Assembly (NCBI GenBank): GCA_023511455.1
Contig: JAIMBJ010000001.1
Location: forward strand, 224,340-288,339
Direction of reading: 5' to 3'
DNA length: 64,000 bases
Origin: Bacillota bacterium
GTDB lineage: Bacteria > Armatimonadota > HRBIN16
Under the pieces are notes generated by a model. It saw nothing but the letters and a program-made list of their open reading frames with translations, did no database searches and was not told the origin of the DNA. Each line of letters begins with the position of its first letter. The stretch's first letter is position 1. Positions 38,743 to 48,542 of this stretch are shown here, in pieces. A program made the position numbers and the translations under genes.

Positions 38743-39327
38743 ATGAACCACATTCCTGGTTACACGTATGGGACGTCTCAGGTCGCGCCGTCTCCCCTGA
38801 CGCTGGAAGACCTGGACAACCTGAAGAAGGCGGTGCTCTTCACCGAAGAGGACGAGCGTTATCTGCGCATGGCAGGTGAAGTACTGGCTGACCAGGTCGA
38901 GGACATTCTGGACGTGTGGTACGGGTTTGTCGGCTCGCACCCGCATCTGGTGTATTACTTCACGGATGGCAAAGGCAACGCCAACGCAGAGTATCTGGCA
39001 GCCGTGCGCAAGCGGTTTGGGCAGTGGATACTGGACACCTGCAACCGCCCGTACGACAGGAACTGGCTCGACTACGCACACGAGATCGGCTTGCGCCACC
39101 ACCGCACTAAGAAAAACAAGACCGACGGTGTGAACTCCGTGCCGGTGGTCAGCTACCGATACATGGTGGCTTTTATTTATCCCATCACCGCAACCATCAA
39201 GCCTTTCCTTGCCAAAAAGGGGCACTCTGCGGATGAAGTAGAGAAGATGCATCAGGCTTGGTTCAAGTCGGTAGTGCTACAGGTCGCACTGTGGAGTGCC
39301 CCATATGTCCCAGGTGAGGACTTCTAA
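38743..39327 (+). CDS. Protoglobin
   Basis: A 194 aa single-domain protoglobin (globin-coupled-sensor fold without output domain). Trp59-Tyr60 match the distal Trp-Tyr pair and His119/His120 in EIGLRHHRTKKN the proximal haem histidine of the Methanosarcina acetivorans protein, nearly at the same numbering. It should bind O2, NO or CO, but the physiological role of free protoglobins is unknown. AGGAGG precedes the ATG. It is probably cotranscribed with the MarR gene and is followed by a strong terminator. Confidence 0.9.
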   Translation: MNHIPGYTYGTSQVAPSPLTLEDLDNLKKAVLFTEEDERYLRMAGEVLADQVEDILDVWYGFVGSHPHLVYYFTDGKGNANAEYLAAVRKRFGQWILDTCNRPYDRNWLDYAHEIGLRHHRTKKNKTDGVNSVPVVSYRYMVAFIYPITATIKPFLAKKGHSADEVEKMHQAWFKSVVLQVALWSAPYVPGEDF

Positions 39328-39355
39328 ACGGAGCGCAACCCTCTCATACGCATAC

Positions 39356-39389
39356 AAGCCAGGTTCACCACAGGGGAACCTGGCTTTTT
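39356..39389 (+). terminator. Rho-independent terminator after protoglobin
   Basis: AAGCCAGGTTC and GAACCTGGCTT pair perfectly around a 9 nt loop and run into TTTTT, 28 nt after the protoglobin stop. Confidence 0.92.
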
Positions 39390-39614
39390 CTATCATGGGT
39401 TACACAACCGAGAAAGTAATGGCAAAACTCCACGTCGGACAGGCAATGCAAGCGACATTTCTGTGTCACAAAAATTGCGAGAAAAGCCTCTCAGGAACCC
39501 GTCGAGGTGTGGGTACCGCGTAGCAAATGACTGAACCATTGCCTGTCCCTCCATCATGGTTCCCTGTCAGGGTAGTGGTTCCCGCCTCCTCGCACAGAAA
39601 CATTACTGTGTCGC

Positions 39615-40955
39615 TCAGAACACCCTGCCAATCTGCAGCAGCCACCGGTTTGTGCGCTCGTCACGGCTGATGTCGTGCTGCCAGCTGATGCCCAATGAAT
39701 ACCCTTCGTGCAGCAACCAGTGCAGATGAGCCTTCCACGTTTTGCCGACGGGCACTTCAGGGCTCGCATTGGCGCGGCGGGTGTTGACATGTTCAAGTGC
39801 CAGGTAGGTGCGGCTGGCGATGGGCAGGTCCAGTCTCAGCCACAGCATATCACGGTTTGTACCCACCGGATGTCCCAGCACGGCATCGCGGTATACCCAG
39901 CGGTTTGCGGGGTTCTTGTAGTTGTACACTCCGCCTCCGGGGTCTCCGTCGGTGTGAGCCGCCTCGATGGCGAACTGGCCGTTGCCGGGGAGGAGCACAT
40001 GGTAGCCAACCAGTACACCTGATTTGCGCGGCGTCGTGTAGCGGAAGCGGGTGAGCCAGCGCGGCGCCTGAGCGTCATCCAGCAGTAGATGGAAATAGAA
40101 CTTCTGGTCGTTGGAGCGATATTGCACCTGTACCTCCGCCATGTAGTTGAACCAGTCGTCGTTGCGGTTATACAGTTGCCACGTGTAGATGTGTTGATAA
40201 AGGTAAAAGGGCAGGATGAAGGCAGTCACACTGTATGGCAGCTTGCTGGCTTTGAAAGCTTCCGCCAGCGAGATTTCCCATTGGGGCGAGAGTTCGCGAC
40301 GCAGGCGTCGCGCCATCAGGTACCTGCGTTCGCCGTCTTCGGTAAAGGCGGTGGCTATTTGCTCGTAACGCCACGTCCGGAGGCGTCGTCCGAGATGCCA
40401 GGTAGTGCGGTAGTCCACGTGAAAGATCGGCGGGGGATTATCAGAGAGCAACATGGCACCCGAATAGCCACCCCCCCAGCGAATCGGCGACTGCCCGACG
40501 CGCCACTCGCCCAGCGGGGTGTACAACCGTAGCTGAGCCGTATACGCCCAGGGCATCAGCGAGCGCTGCTCGACGAGAGAACGGGTGGTATCGGCAACGA
40601 ACACCAAATCGGCATCCCTAGCCAGGCTGTAAATCCCAGAAAATCGCCACGCGAGGCGCGGCTCGCTTTCGGCGGTAAGCACAGCGAGTGCGGAGAGGGA
40701 ATGTGCTTTTGGAGCTTGCTGCCCGAGCAGGAGCCTGCGAATGGCGGTTGCCGGTGCGTTATCGCTTTGCGCGGACAGGCGCAGCAGGTCGTCTTCGCTC
40801 CACACGCGCTGCGTCAGCGGGGCGAGTCGGACGGACCCACCCAGCGCGGAGGCAATCAGGTCGTTCTCCGGTGCGTGGAGTGGGGCGATGTCTTGTGCCC
40901 ACACGAAGGGCAACGTCCAAAGCGCGATGAAACAGCAGCTTAGTAGCGTGCGCAT
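39615..40955 (-). CDS. Wzi-like capsule-assembly outer-membrane protein
   Basis: A 446 aa protein with a signal peptide (start at 40955, cleavage near VWAQD) and a pattern of amphipathic beta strands ending in Phe (IGRVF), fitting the capsule assembly Wzi family of outer-membrane barrels. Middle features such as WRVGQSPIRWGGGYSGAMLLSDN fit that family. It is the last gene of the polysaccharide operon, 1 nt after lhgO, and could anchor the polymer to the surface. Assignment rests on fold pattern and context. Confidence 0.65.
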   Translation of the reverse strand: MRTLLSCCFIALWTLPFVWAQDIAPLHAPENDLIASALGGSVRLAPLTQRVWSEDDLLRLSAQSDNAPATAIRRLLLGQQAPKAHSLSALAVLTAESEPRLAWRFSGIYSLARDADLVFVADTTRSLVEQRSLMPWAYTAQLRLYTPLGEWRVGQSPIRWGGGYSGAMLLSDNPPPIFHVDYRTTWHLGRRLRTWRYEQIATAFTEDGERRYLMARRLRRELSPQWEISLAEAFKASKLPYSVTAFILPFYLYQHIYTWQLYNRNDDWFNYMAEVQVQYRSNDQKFYFHLLLDDAQAPRWLTRFRYTTPRKSGVLVGYHVLLPGNGQFAIEAAHTDGDPGGGVYNYKNPANRWVYRDAVLGHPVGTNRDMLWLRLDLPIASRTYLALEHVNTRRANASPEVPVGKTWKAHLHWLLHEGYSLGISWQHDISRDERTNRWLLQIGRVF

Positions 40956-40956
40956 A

Positions 40957-42153
40957 TCAGAATCTTTCTGCCAGTTTGTCCACAATCCTCTCCGCGATGG
41001 CGAGCGACGCGGTTGCAGCGGGGGAGGGCGCGTTCACGACGTGAACCGTACGAGCGGTATCCACCCACAGGAAGTCATCCACGAGACGCCCAAACCGGTC
41101 CACCGCCTGAGCGCGTACACCCGCGGGCGCGGGGCGCAGGTGTTCCGCTCGCACGTCCGGTACAAGCCGCTGCAATGCGTGGACAAACGCTTTCTTGCTC
41201 AATGAACGCCACATTTCACCCAGTCCGGTACGCCAGTAACGCCATGCCAGTCGCAAGAAGCCGGGGTAGGTTAGCGTCTGCCACAGTTCCCGCAGGTTGA
41301 TGTTCGTTTTCCTGTAGCCTTCTCGGGCGAATGCAAGCACCGCGTTGGGTCCGCATTCCACTTCGCCGGTGATGGTACGCGTGAAATGCACGCCCAGGAA
41401 AGGAAAACGCGGGTCGGGCGCGGGGTAGATGAGGTTTCGGCACAGGAAGCGGGCTTCCTCTGTTAACAGGAAGTACTCTCCGCGGAAGGGCACGATTCGG
41501 GCTGGGGGAACGACGCCACTGGCGCTCGCGAGATCATCGGAATACAGCCCGGCGCAGTTCACCAGATAGCGCGCGGTGAAGTCACCCTGCGTGGTGTGGA
41601 CAACCACTTCTGTGGACGTTTCGCGGATACCGAGAACCCGTACGCCCGTAAGCACTTCACCGTGTTCTTCGCAAATACGTTGAGCCAGCCGTTCGCATAC
41701 TGCGCGGAAGTCGACGATGCCTGCTTCCGGCACGTAAATCGCACTGATGCCCGCTGCATGGGGTTCCAGTTCGCGAAGACGTTCTGCGCTGATTATTTCG
41801 CACTGCACGCCGTTTGCCTGTCCCCTTTCCAGCAGCATGTGCAGGGTGGGGATTTCTCGCTCGTACGCGGCGACGATGACCTTCCCGCAGATTTCATAGG
41901 GGATGGATTCGCGCTCACAAAACGCCTGCATCAGCGCCTTGCCGCGGCGACAGGTCTGCGCCTTGACGCTGCCGGGCTTGTAGTAAATGCCGGAATGCAG
42001 CACTCCGGAGTTACGCCCCGACTGGTGCATGGCAAGGCGTAACTCTTTTTCCAGCACGATCACGTGCTTTTGTGGATAACGGAGGCTCAGCTGGTAGGCG
42101 GTTGCCAGCCCAACGATACCACCGCCCACGACGAGCACATCACTCGACTTCAT
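40957..42153 (-). CDS. lhgO: L-2-hydroxyglutarate oxidase-like FAD protein
   Basis: A 398 aa FAD-dependent oxidoreductase (DAO fold). It has VVGGGIVGLATAYQL at the N-terminus, the HQSGRNSGVLHSGIYYKPGS motif typical of LhgO, CAGLYSDDLA, and GVRAQAVDRFGRLVDDF near the end. The family oxidises L-2-hydroxyglutarate at the membrane. Its place between a sugar epimerase gene and a Wzi-like gene is unusual. It overlaps the upstream gene by 14 nt. Confidence 0.85.
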   Translation of the reverse strand: MKSSDVLVVGGGIVGLATAYQLSLRYPQKHVIVLEKELRLAMHQSGRNSGVLHSGIYYKPGSVKAQTCRRGKALMQAFCERESIPYEICGKVIVAAYEREIPTLHMLLERGQANGVQCEIISAERLRELEPHAAGISAIYVPEAGIVDFRAVCERLAQRICEEHGEVLTGVRVLGIRETSTEVVVHTTQGDFTARYLVNCAGLYSDDLASASGVVPPARIVPFRGEYFLLTEEARFLCRNLIYPAPDPRFPFLGVHFTRTITGEVECGPNAVLAFAREGYRKTNINLRELWQTLTYPGFLRLAWRYWRTGLGEMWRSLSKKAFVHALQRLVPDVRAEHLRPAPAGVRAQAVDRFGRLVDDFLWVDTARTVHVVNAPSPAATASLAIAERIVDKLAERF

Positions 42154-43711
42154 GGGACACGAGCACACGGCTGCTGGACACGTCGTTGACCAGTGCGTAT
42201 GCCCAGCCGTTCTGAGGGCGGAGCCCGCGCAGGGCCTGCTCTTCTCTCAAAAACTTCACATTGCTGTATCGGGCGTCGCGGTAGTCGGCTATCACTCCGC
42301 TGTGCAAGGCGTCAATGACCTGCCGAATCCCTTCCTCCAGGGTCCACTTCGGTTTGAAACCGAGGGTGCGTCGGATTTTGCCGAAGCTCACGCGGTAGTT
42401 GCGCCGGTCGCCGTCGGATCCCATGTGGATAATCTCCGCTGTCGGTACCAGCCGCTGGATGGTCTCTCCCACCTGCTGGAGGGTAAAGTTCTGCTCGTCC
42501 GAGCCGACGTTGAACACCTGGTTGCGCACCTGTGAGACAGGTGCTTCCAGTACCTTTACAATCGCCGCAGCGGCATCGTCCACGTGCAGGAACGGTCTCC
42601 ACTGGTCGGCACCATAGAGGGTGATTTTGCCCTCCGTCACCGCTTTGGCGGTCAGCAAGTTCACCACCAGATCGAAGCGGATGCGTCCGGACAAGCCGTA
42701 GATGGTGCCGAAGCGCAGGATAACCGGGGCGAACTGCGGTGATGCCAGGCTAAGCAGCACGCGCTCAGAGGCGATTTTGCTGCGCGCATAAAGCGATACC
42801 GGATTGAGAGCGGAACGCTCATCCAGTACTTCGTCGCTCGCCCCGTAAACCGAACAGGTGCTGGCGAAGATGAAACGGCTGACGCTAAACCCCTTGGCGA
42901 TTTCGGCGATGAAGCGGGTGGCTATCAAATTGACCTCAATGGTCAGTTCCTCATCGATAGCGCATGCAGGATCGCCGACGATAGCGCCGAGATGCACTAC
43001 GGCGTCCATATCCCGCATACTCTCCACCACTTTATCTATCTGCCGAAAATCCGCTTTCACAATCTCCAGCCGCGGATAGTGGGCGAAAGGCTTAATCGGT
43101 TCTTCTCCATAAAGGAAGATATCCAGAAGGCGCACCTGGTAGCCTTTTTCCAGCAACTTCGGTATCAGGGCGGAACCGATGTAACCTGCCCCGCCAATGA
43201 CCAGCACGTTGCGGATGGGGCGGTCTGGTGGAGGCGTACCGAGATACCGCTTTTCGACAGCGGAGAGCACCTTCCACAACCGGGGACCGAGCCGGACAGA
43301 GAGTAACAGGGCGAGCGTCAGTCCCCAGGACATCAGGTAGACCGAGCGATACAAGGATGGCAGGGAAGGTGCCAGATAGTTGGCAAGAAGCATCAGCAAG
43401 TACGCCACAGACACTGCCTGAGCAATCACAATGGCTTTGTACCGCCCCTGATACAATCGGCTGTGGGTATAAAAGCCGCTCAGTGCGAATACCAGTAGCG
43501 AAAGGGGTGTCAACATGCTGGTGGAACGCAGGTAGATACCCACATGCTCCTGCAGTGCGGCAGGAGCATCACTGACCACCGCCTTGATACCCACCACCCA
43601 CAGGTAGTGCACCAGCAGCGAAATCACCAGTGACAGGTTCACCAGCAGGGCGTCGGCAGTTGCGCGCAACAACATCCCCATACCTACACGGCCACGCTTT
43701 GCCAATGTCAT
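42140..43711 (-). CDS. Membrane-anchored NAD-dependent sugar epimerase/dehydratase
   Basis: A 523 aa fusion. The N-terminus has four membrane segments (about 17-40, 62-80, 92-112, 122-140), like the anchor of CapD/WbpM/PglF proteins. The C-terminus (about 165-490) is an extended short-chain dehydrogenase with GGAGYIG at 173-179, STCSVYG at 284-290 and the catalytic YARSK at 308-312. WbpM/CapD enzymes have a Met instead of this Tyr, so this catalytic part looks more like a classical epimerase/4,6-dehydratase joined to a CapD-style anchor. The substrate is probably a UDP-sugar for the polymer. Confidence 0.82.
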   Translation of the reverse strand: MTLAKRGRVGMGMLLRATADALLVNLSLVISLLVHYLWVVGIKAVVSDAPAALQEHVGIYLRSTSMLTPLSLLVFALSGFYTHSRLYQGRYKAIVIAQAVSVAYLLMLLANYLAPSLPSLYRSVYLMSWGLTLALLLSVRLGPRLWKVLSAVEKRYLGTPPPDRPIRNVLVIGGAGYIGSALIPKLLEKGYQVRLLDIFLYGEEPIKPFAHYPRLEIVKADFRQIDKVVESMRDMDAVVHLGAIVGDPACAIDEELTIEVNLIATRFIAEIAKGFSVSRFIFASTCSVYGASDEVLDERSALNPVSLYARSKIASERVLLSLASPQFAPVILRFGTIYGLSGRIRFDLVVNLLTAKAVTEGKITLYGADQWRPFLHVDDAAAAIVKVLEAPVSQVRNQVFNVGSDEQNFTLQQVGETIQRLVPTAEIIHMGSDGDRRNYRVSFGKIRRTLGFKPKWTLEEGIRQVIDALHSGVIADYRDARYSNVKFLREEQALRGLRPQNGWAYALVNDVSSSRVLVSHEVE

Positions 43712-43761
43712 AACCCTCCTCGCTTACATCCTGGTAGTGCAGGCAAACCAAATAAGTAAGA

Positions 43762-44970
43762 TTATCGGCTACCTGTAAACATTACTTTATGGACTGCATC
43801 CGCGATTTCCTGCACATCCGTTTCACTCAGCGTGGGGTGCACCAGAAAAGCGAGCGAGGTCTCGCCGAGCTGTTTGGCGACGGGGAGCCGATGTGCTGGC
43901 GACAGTCCTGCGTTGTGGAACGATTTCTCCAGATACACCTCGCTGCAGCTGCCCACTGTGCACGGGATGCCCATCTGGTTCAGTTCCACCATAATACGGT
44001 CGCGGCTCCAGTCCGGTTTGAGCCTTTCCGGACGCACGTACACGTAATAGCGGTAGTAGGCGTGCTGAATGTAGGCAGGGGGTACGGTCACCCGCAGCGC
44101 GGGCAGTTGCTGGAACCGCTCAGTGAGAATTTGGGCATAACGCCTGCGTGTGGCTACCCACTCGGGTACTTTGCGCAGCACCACGCGCCCGATGGCCGCC
44201 TGCATCTCGGTCATGCGCCAGTTGGTGCCGAACGACTCATGTAGCCAGCGGAAGCCCGGAGGGTGTTGCCGGTGATACACCGCTTCGTAGCTCTTGCCAT
44301 GGTCCTTGTACGACCATGCCTTTTCCCATATGCGCTCGTCGTTAGTGGTGAGCATTCCCCCTTCGCCGCCGGTGGTCATGATTTTATCCTGACAGAACGA
44401 CCATACGGCGACGTGCCCCATGCTGCCGACGGGACGCCCCTTGTAGGTTGCGCCATGTGCTTGCGCGCAGTCCTCGACCACCCACAGGTCGTTTTCCCGT
44501 GCCAGCTGCATTAACTCGTCCATTTCGCAGGGCCAGCCCCCAAGGTGAACGGCGATAATCGCCTTCGTGCGGGGAGTCAGCACCGCCCGCACCGTTTCGG
44601 CAGTGATGTTGCCGCTATCGGGGTCTACATCGGCGAAAACGGGTTTCGCGCCCACAAGCACTACCGAGCTGGCGGAAGCCACAAAGGTGCGACTGGTGAC
44701 CACCACCTCATCGCTCTCGCCGATTCCTAAAGCGAGCAGTGCCAGCTCCAGCGCCACACTGCCATTTGCCAGAGCGACTGCGTAGCGACAGCCCGCAAAT
44801 TGTGCGAACTCCTGTTCGAATAGCCGCCCTTCCTGACCCGTCCAGTAGTTCACCTTGCCGGAACGCAGTACGCGCACCGCCGCTTGGATCTCGTCTTCTG
44901 CGAAGTAGGGCCAGGGTGCGACCCCCCCCGTCGTTTTATGCTCAGCTTGTCGAGTCGCTGTAGTTGCCAT
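43762..44970 (-). CDS. DegT/DnrJ/EryC1 sugar aminotransferase (PglE-like)
   Basis: A 402 aa PLP-dependent aminotransferase that converts a 4-keto (or 3-keto) nucleotide sugar to the amino sugar. The active-site Lys196 lies in SFCQDKIMTTGGEGG; VEDCAQAHGA gives the PLP-stacking Asp/His region. The start at 44970 (AGGAG upstream) is chosen; the frame stays open to 45141 inside the previous gene. It overlaps the acetyltransferase gene by 29 nt, the PglD-PglE pairing known from bacillosamine-type pathways. Confidence 0.92.
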   Translation of the reverse strand: MATTATRQAEHKTTGGVAPWPYFAEDEIQAAVRVLRSGKVNYWTGQEGRLFEQEFAQFAGCRYAVALANGSVALELALLALGIGESDEVVVTSRTFVASASSVVLVGAKPVFADVDPDSGNITAETVRAVLTPRTKAIIAVHLGGWPCEMDELMQLARENDLWVVEDCAQAHGATYKGRPVGSMGHVAVWSFCQDKIMTTGGEGGMLTTNDERIWEKAWSYKDHGKSYEAVYHRQHPPGFRWLHESFGTNWRMTEMQAAIGRVVLRKVPEWVATRRRYAQILTERFQQLPALRVTVPPAYIQHAYYRYYVYVRPERLKPDWSRDRIMVELNQMGIPCTVGSCSEVYLEKSFHNAGLSPAHRLPVAKQLGETSLAFLVHPTLSETDVQEIADAVHKVMFTGSR

Positions 44971-45610
44971 TTGTTTCTCCTCGCAGGTGTCGTTTGATGA
45001 CTCTGGCAGGTACGCCGACGGCGGTGACATGGTCGGGAATCGGTTTGGTGACAACCGATCCTGCGCCGACGGTAGACCACTTCCCGATTTGCAAACACTG
45101 GATGACGTTGCATCCCATCCCGATGAAAGTGCCTTCCCCAACTTCCACTCTGCCCGCTAGGTGCGCGCCCGGTGCAATATGCGCGTAGTCTCCCACCACG
45201 CACTCATGGTCGATGGTTGCGGCGGTGTTTACGATGACATGGTCTCCGATTCGCGCCTCCGGCTGGATGACCGCACCTGCAAACACCACCGTTCCCGCCC
45301 CGAGCCGCACGGAGGAATGCACCCACGCATGGGGGTGCACCACCGTAAGCCATTCGATACCCCGTATTTTTATGGACAATCGACGACGGATGTCGTTATC
45401 ACCAATTGCGATAACCGCTCTGAGAATGCCATCCTCTGCGATGCGCTCTACCGGACCGCGAACAGGCACTCCCATCATCTCGGTGCCCCATTTATCGGGA
45501 GAGTCGTCATACACGACGAACGTCGCATACCCCATTGCCTGTAGAGTGGCAAGCACCACTTTGCCATGTCCGCCTGCGCCGATAACAGCTATGGGTTTGT
45601 TGTCGCGCAC
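44942..45610 (-). CDS. Sugar O/N-acetyltransferase (NeuD/PglD family)
   Basis: A 222 aa acetyltransferase with an N-terminal Rossmann-like domain (IAVIGAGGHGKVVLATL) and a left-handed beta helix of hexapeptide repeats (about 90-200), including DHECVVGDYAHIAPGAHLAG where the catalytic His is expected. It probably acetylates the amino sugar made by the next gene product. It starts 3 nt after the sugar transferase stop. Confidence 0.9.
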   Translation of the reverse strand: MRDNKPIAVIGAGGHGKVVLATLQAMGYATFVVYDDSPDKWGTEMMGVPVRGPVERIAEDGILRAVIAIGDNDIRRRLSIKIRGIEWLTVVHPHAWVHSSVRLGAGTVVFAGAVIQPEARIGDHVIVNTAATIDHECVVGDYAHIAPGAHLAGRVEVGEGTFIGMGCNVIQCLQIGKWSTVGAGSVVTKPIPDHVTAVGVPARVIKRHLRGETNGNYSDSTS

Positions 45611-45613
45611 CGC

Positions 45614-46230
<617 letters not shown>

Positions 46231-46234
<4 letters not shown>

Positions 46235-47418
46235 CGGGCATGTTCCTCCACCGACAAAATGCCCCGTTGCTGGAGCAAAGCCACGTACTCGTTATACCAC
46301 GCCTCCCAGATGACCTCCTGCCGAAAAAGCCGCAGTACCCGCTCCCGCCCTGCTTTGCCGTGCTGTTGGCGCAACGCGGGGGAATCCAGGTAGCGACGGA
46401 TAGCCTGTTCCAGTGCCTGAGCATCCCTCGGCGGTATCAGCAGACCGGTTACCTCATCTTCTACCGCGTCCACAGTGCCCGGAATACGGGTGGCTACCAC
46501 TGGCAGCTCCATCGCGGCGGCTTCCAGCGGGGTGTTGGGGAAACCTTCCCGATAGGATGGCAGCACCAGCACATGCATGATGGCATAGTAGGGTGCGGCA
46601 TCTGAGACCCAGCCTGTGATGTGGACGCGCGGGTCACCGGCAAAGGTTTGCTGTACCCATGCGGGCACCGGGTCCTGCTCCTCGTAATCGCCGACGAGGA
46701 GCAGATGCAGGTGAGAGTAATCCTCGCGCAGGTGCTGCCACGCGTGCGCCAGCTCCTGCATACCCTTGTCGCGCACCATTCGCCCCACAAAACCGATGAC
46801 CGTCGCGTCGGGAGGTATCTGCAGCTGAGCCTGCAACCGTTCGCGCTCCACTTCGGTAAACCGTCCGGGGTGAAAGCGACGTTCGGCGTCTACCCCTTGC
46901 CCGCTGCCGTTTGCCAGTACCTTTATCCTGTCGGGAGGGCACAGCCTGTCTTCCACCGCGATGCGCCGCATCGACTCGCCCACGCACAGCACCCGATGCG
47001 CCAGTCGGCACGCTACCTTTTCGCTCCAGTGCAGCAGCAAGCGTTTGACGCCAGAAGCGGTGAGATGGGGCAGCCCGCGGATATGGTAGATGCGTACAGG
47101 GACTCTGCACATCCACGCTGCCGTCGTTCCCAGCAAGCCTCCCTTCGGCGTGTGGGCGTGCACGATATGGGGACGAAGACGGCGCAGCAGGATGACCAGC
47201 CGGTAAAGCGCGACAACGTCGCGCAGCGGGGTGATGCGACGCGGCATCTCCACCCCAAATCCCGCCACTCCCGTTTCCCGCACGAAGCGGTCGAGTAGTT
47301 CGCCGGGCGAGCAGACGACGGACGGCTCGAATCCGCGCTCGCGCAGGTCAAACAGCAAACCGCGCAGGAAGTTCAGAAAGAGGGGGGAGGTGGAGATATG
47401 TACCACGCGCACCTTCAT
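46231..47418 (-). CDS. Glycosyltransferase family 4, no. 1
   Basis: A 395 aa GT-B enzyme. The N-terminal acceptor domain starts [10 protein letters not shown], has [11 protein letters not shown], and the C-terminal donor domain has [13 protein letters not shown] and the EX7E-type [21 protein letters not shown]. The start is 47418, where ATGA overlaps the previous gene; the frame extends far upstream only as a shadow of that gene. Confidence 0.92.
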
Positions 47419-48542
47419 CGCCTGTTGTTTGTCTGCAGCAGTTCGTAGTAGAGGTTCTCCCACTGTGTAACGACGCTCTCCAGACTGAACAGTTGTTCCG
47501 CGCGTTGACGCGCCAGCATGCCCATCTGTTGACGCACCTCGCCCGGCATATCCATCAGACGCAACATCGCCTCCGCAAGCGCGGTGGGGTTCTGCGGCGG
47601 CACGATGAAGCCGGTTTTCTCGTGGATAACCACCTCGGCGTTGCCGCCCACACCGGTCACCACGGCTGACAGCCCACATGCCTGCGCTTCCAGCAGCACG
47701 TTGGGAAGACCCTCCCAGCTGGAAGACATCACAAAGGCGTCGGCGGCGTTCATCAGGTTCGGCACATCGGCGCGCAGTCCCCAGAAACGCACTCGCAGTT
47801 GCAGACCCATGTCGCGCGTTAACGCATCTACTTGTCTCCGCAGCGGTCCATCCCCCACGATCCACAGAAGTGTTCCCTCTCTCACATCGGATATCCGTGC
47901 GAAGGCGCGTATCAGGGTTGGATAGTCCTTGGGCGCCTCCAGACGTCCCACCGCCAGCCATACGAAGTGGTTGTCCATTTGCGAGTCCCGACGCATCTGC
48001 TCCCGTCTTTGTCCGTCGGGGCGAAACTGCTCCACGTCTACGCCGTTATAGACCACGCGCATCTTGTGCGGCGGGACGATTCGCTCGCGGATGTATCGTT
48101 GCGCCCCCGCCTCGCAAACGTGGGTGGTCAGGTCGCAGAGGGGGTCGGTGAGACGGTACAGCCACTCACGCAGGCGTCCTCCCTCCCGGATGCTTCGCGC
48201 ACTGCATACCAGCACGGGTACTGGCACAAGTAGGCGCGTGAAGCGCGTCAGGATGTTTGCGTGCACCATGTGGCTGTGTACGATAACAGGCTGCCAGTCG
48301 CGAATGATTCGCGCCAGTCGCCAGATAGGGCGCAAAGCAGGGCGTTTGTCGCGGATGCCCAGTGAGGTCACCGGGATACCCGCCTGCTCTAGCACGTCCG
48401 CATAGGCGCGCGGCGGCATGAGCGTGACCACCCGCACGTCCCAACCGCGCTGCTTCAAGCGCGTGGCAACGCGCACCAGCTGCGTCTCCGCCCCGCCGAC
48501 CGCTAAGCCGGTGATGACGAAAATCAACAACTTAGACGACAT
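47415..48542 (-). CDS. Glycosyltransferase family 4, no. 2
   Basis: A 375 aa GT-B enzyme with ITGLAVGGAETQLVRVA at the N-terminus, HSHMVHANILTR, VGRLEAPKDYPTLIRAF and the EX7E-type SSWEGLPNVLLEAQACGLSAV. It overlaps the Wzy-like gene by 11 nt and the next glycosyltransferase by 4 nt. Confidence 0.92.
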   Translation of the reverse strand: MSSKLLIFVITGLAVGGAETQLVRVATRLKQRGWDVRVVTLMPPRAYADVLEQAGIPVTSLGIRDKRPALRPIWRLARIIRDWQPVIVHSHMVHANILTRFTRLLVPVPVLVCSARSIREGGRLREWLYRLTDPLCDLTTHVCEAGAQRYIRERIVPPHKMRVVYNGVDVEQFRPDGQRREQMRRDSQMDNHFVWLAVGRLEAPKDYPTLIRAFARISDVREGTLLWIVGDGPLRRQVDALTRDMGLQLRVRFWGLRADVPNLMNAADAFVMSSSWEGLPNVLLEAQACGLSAVVTGVGGNAEVVIHEKTGFIVPPQNPTALAEAMLRLMDMPGEVRQQMGMLARQRAEQLFSLESVVTQWENLYYELLQTNNRR

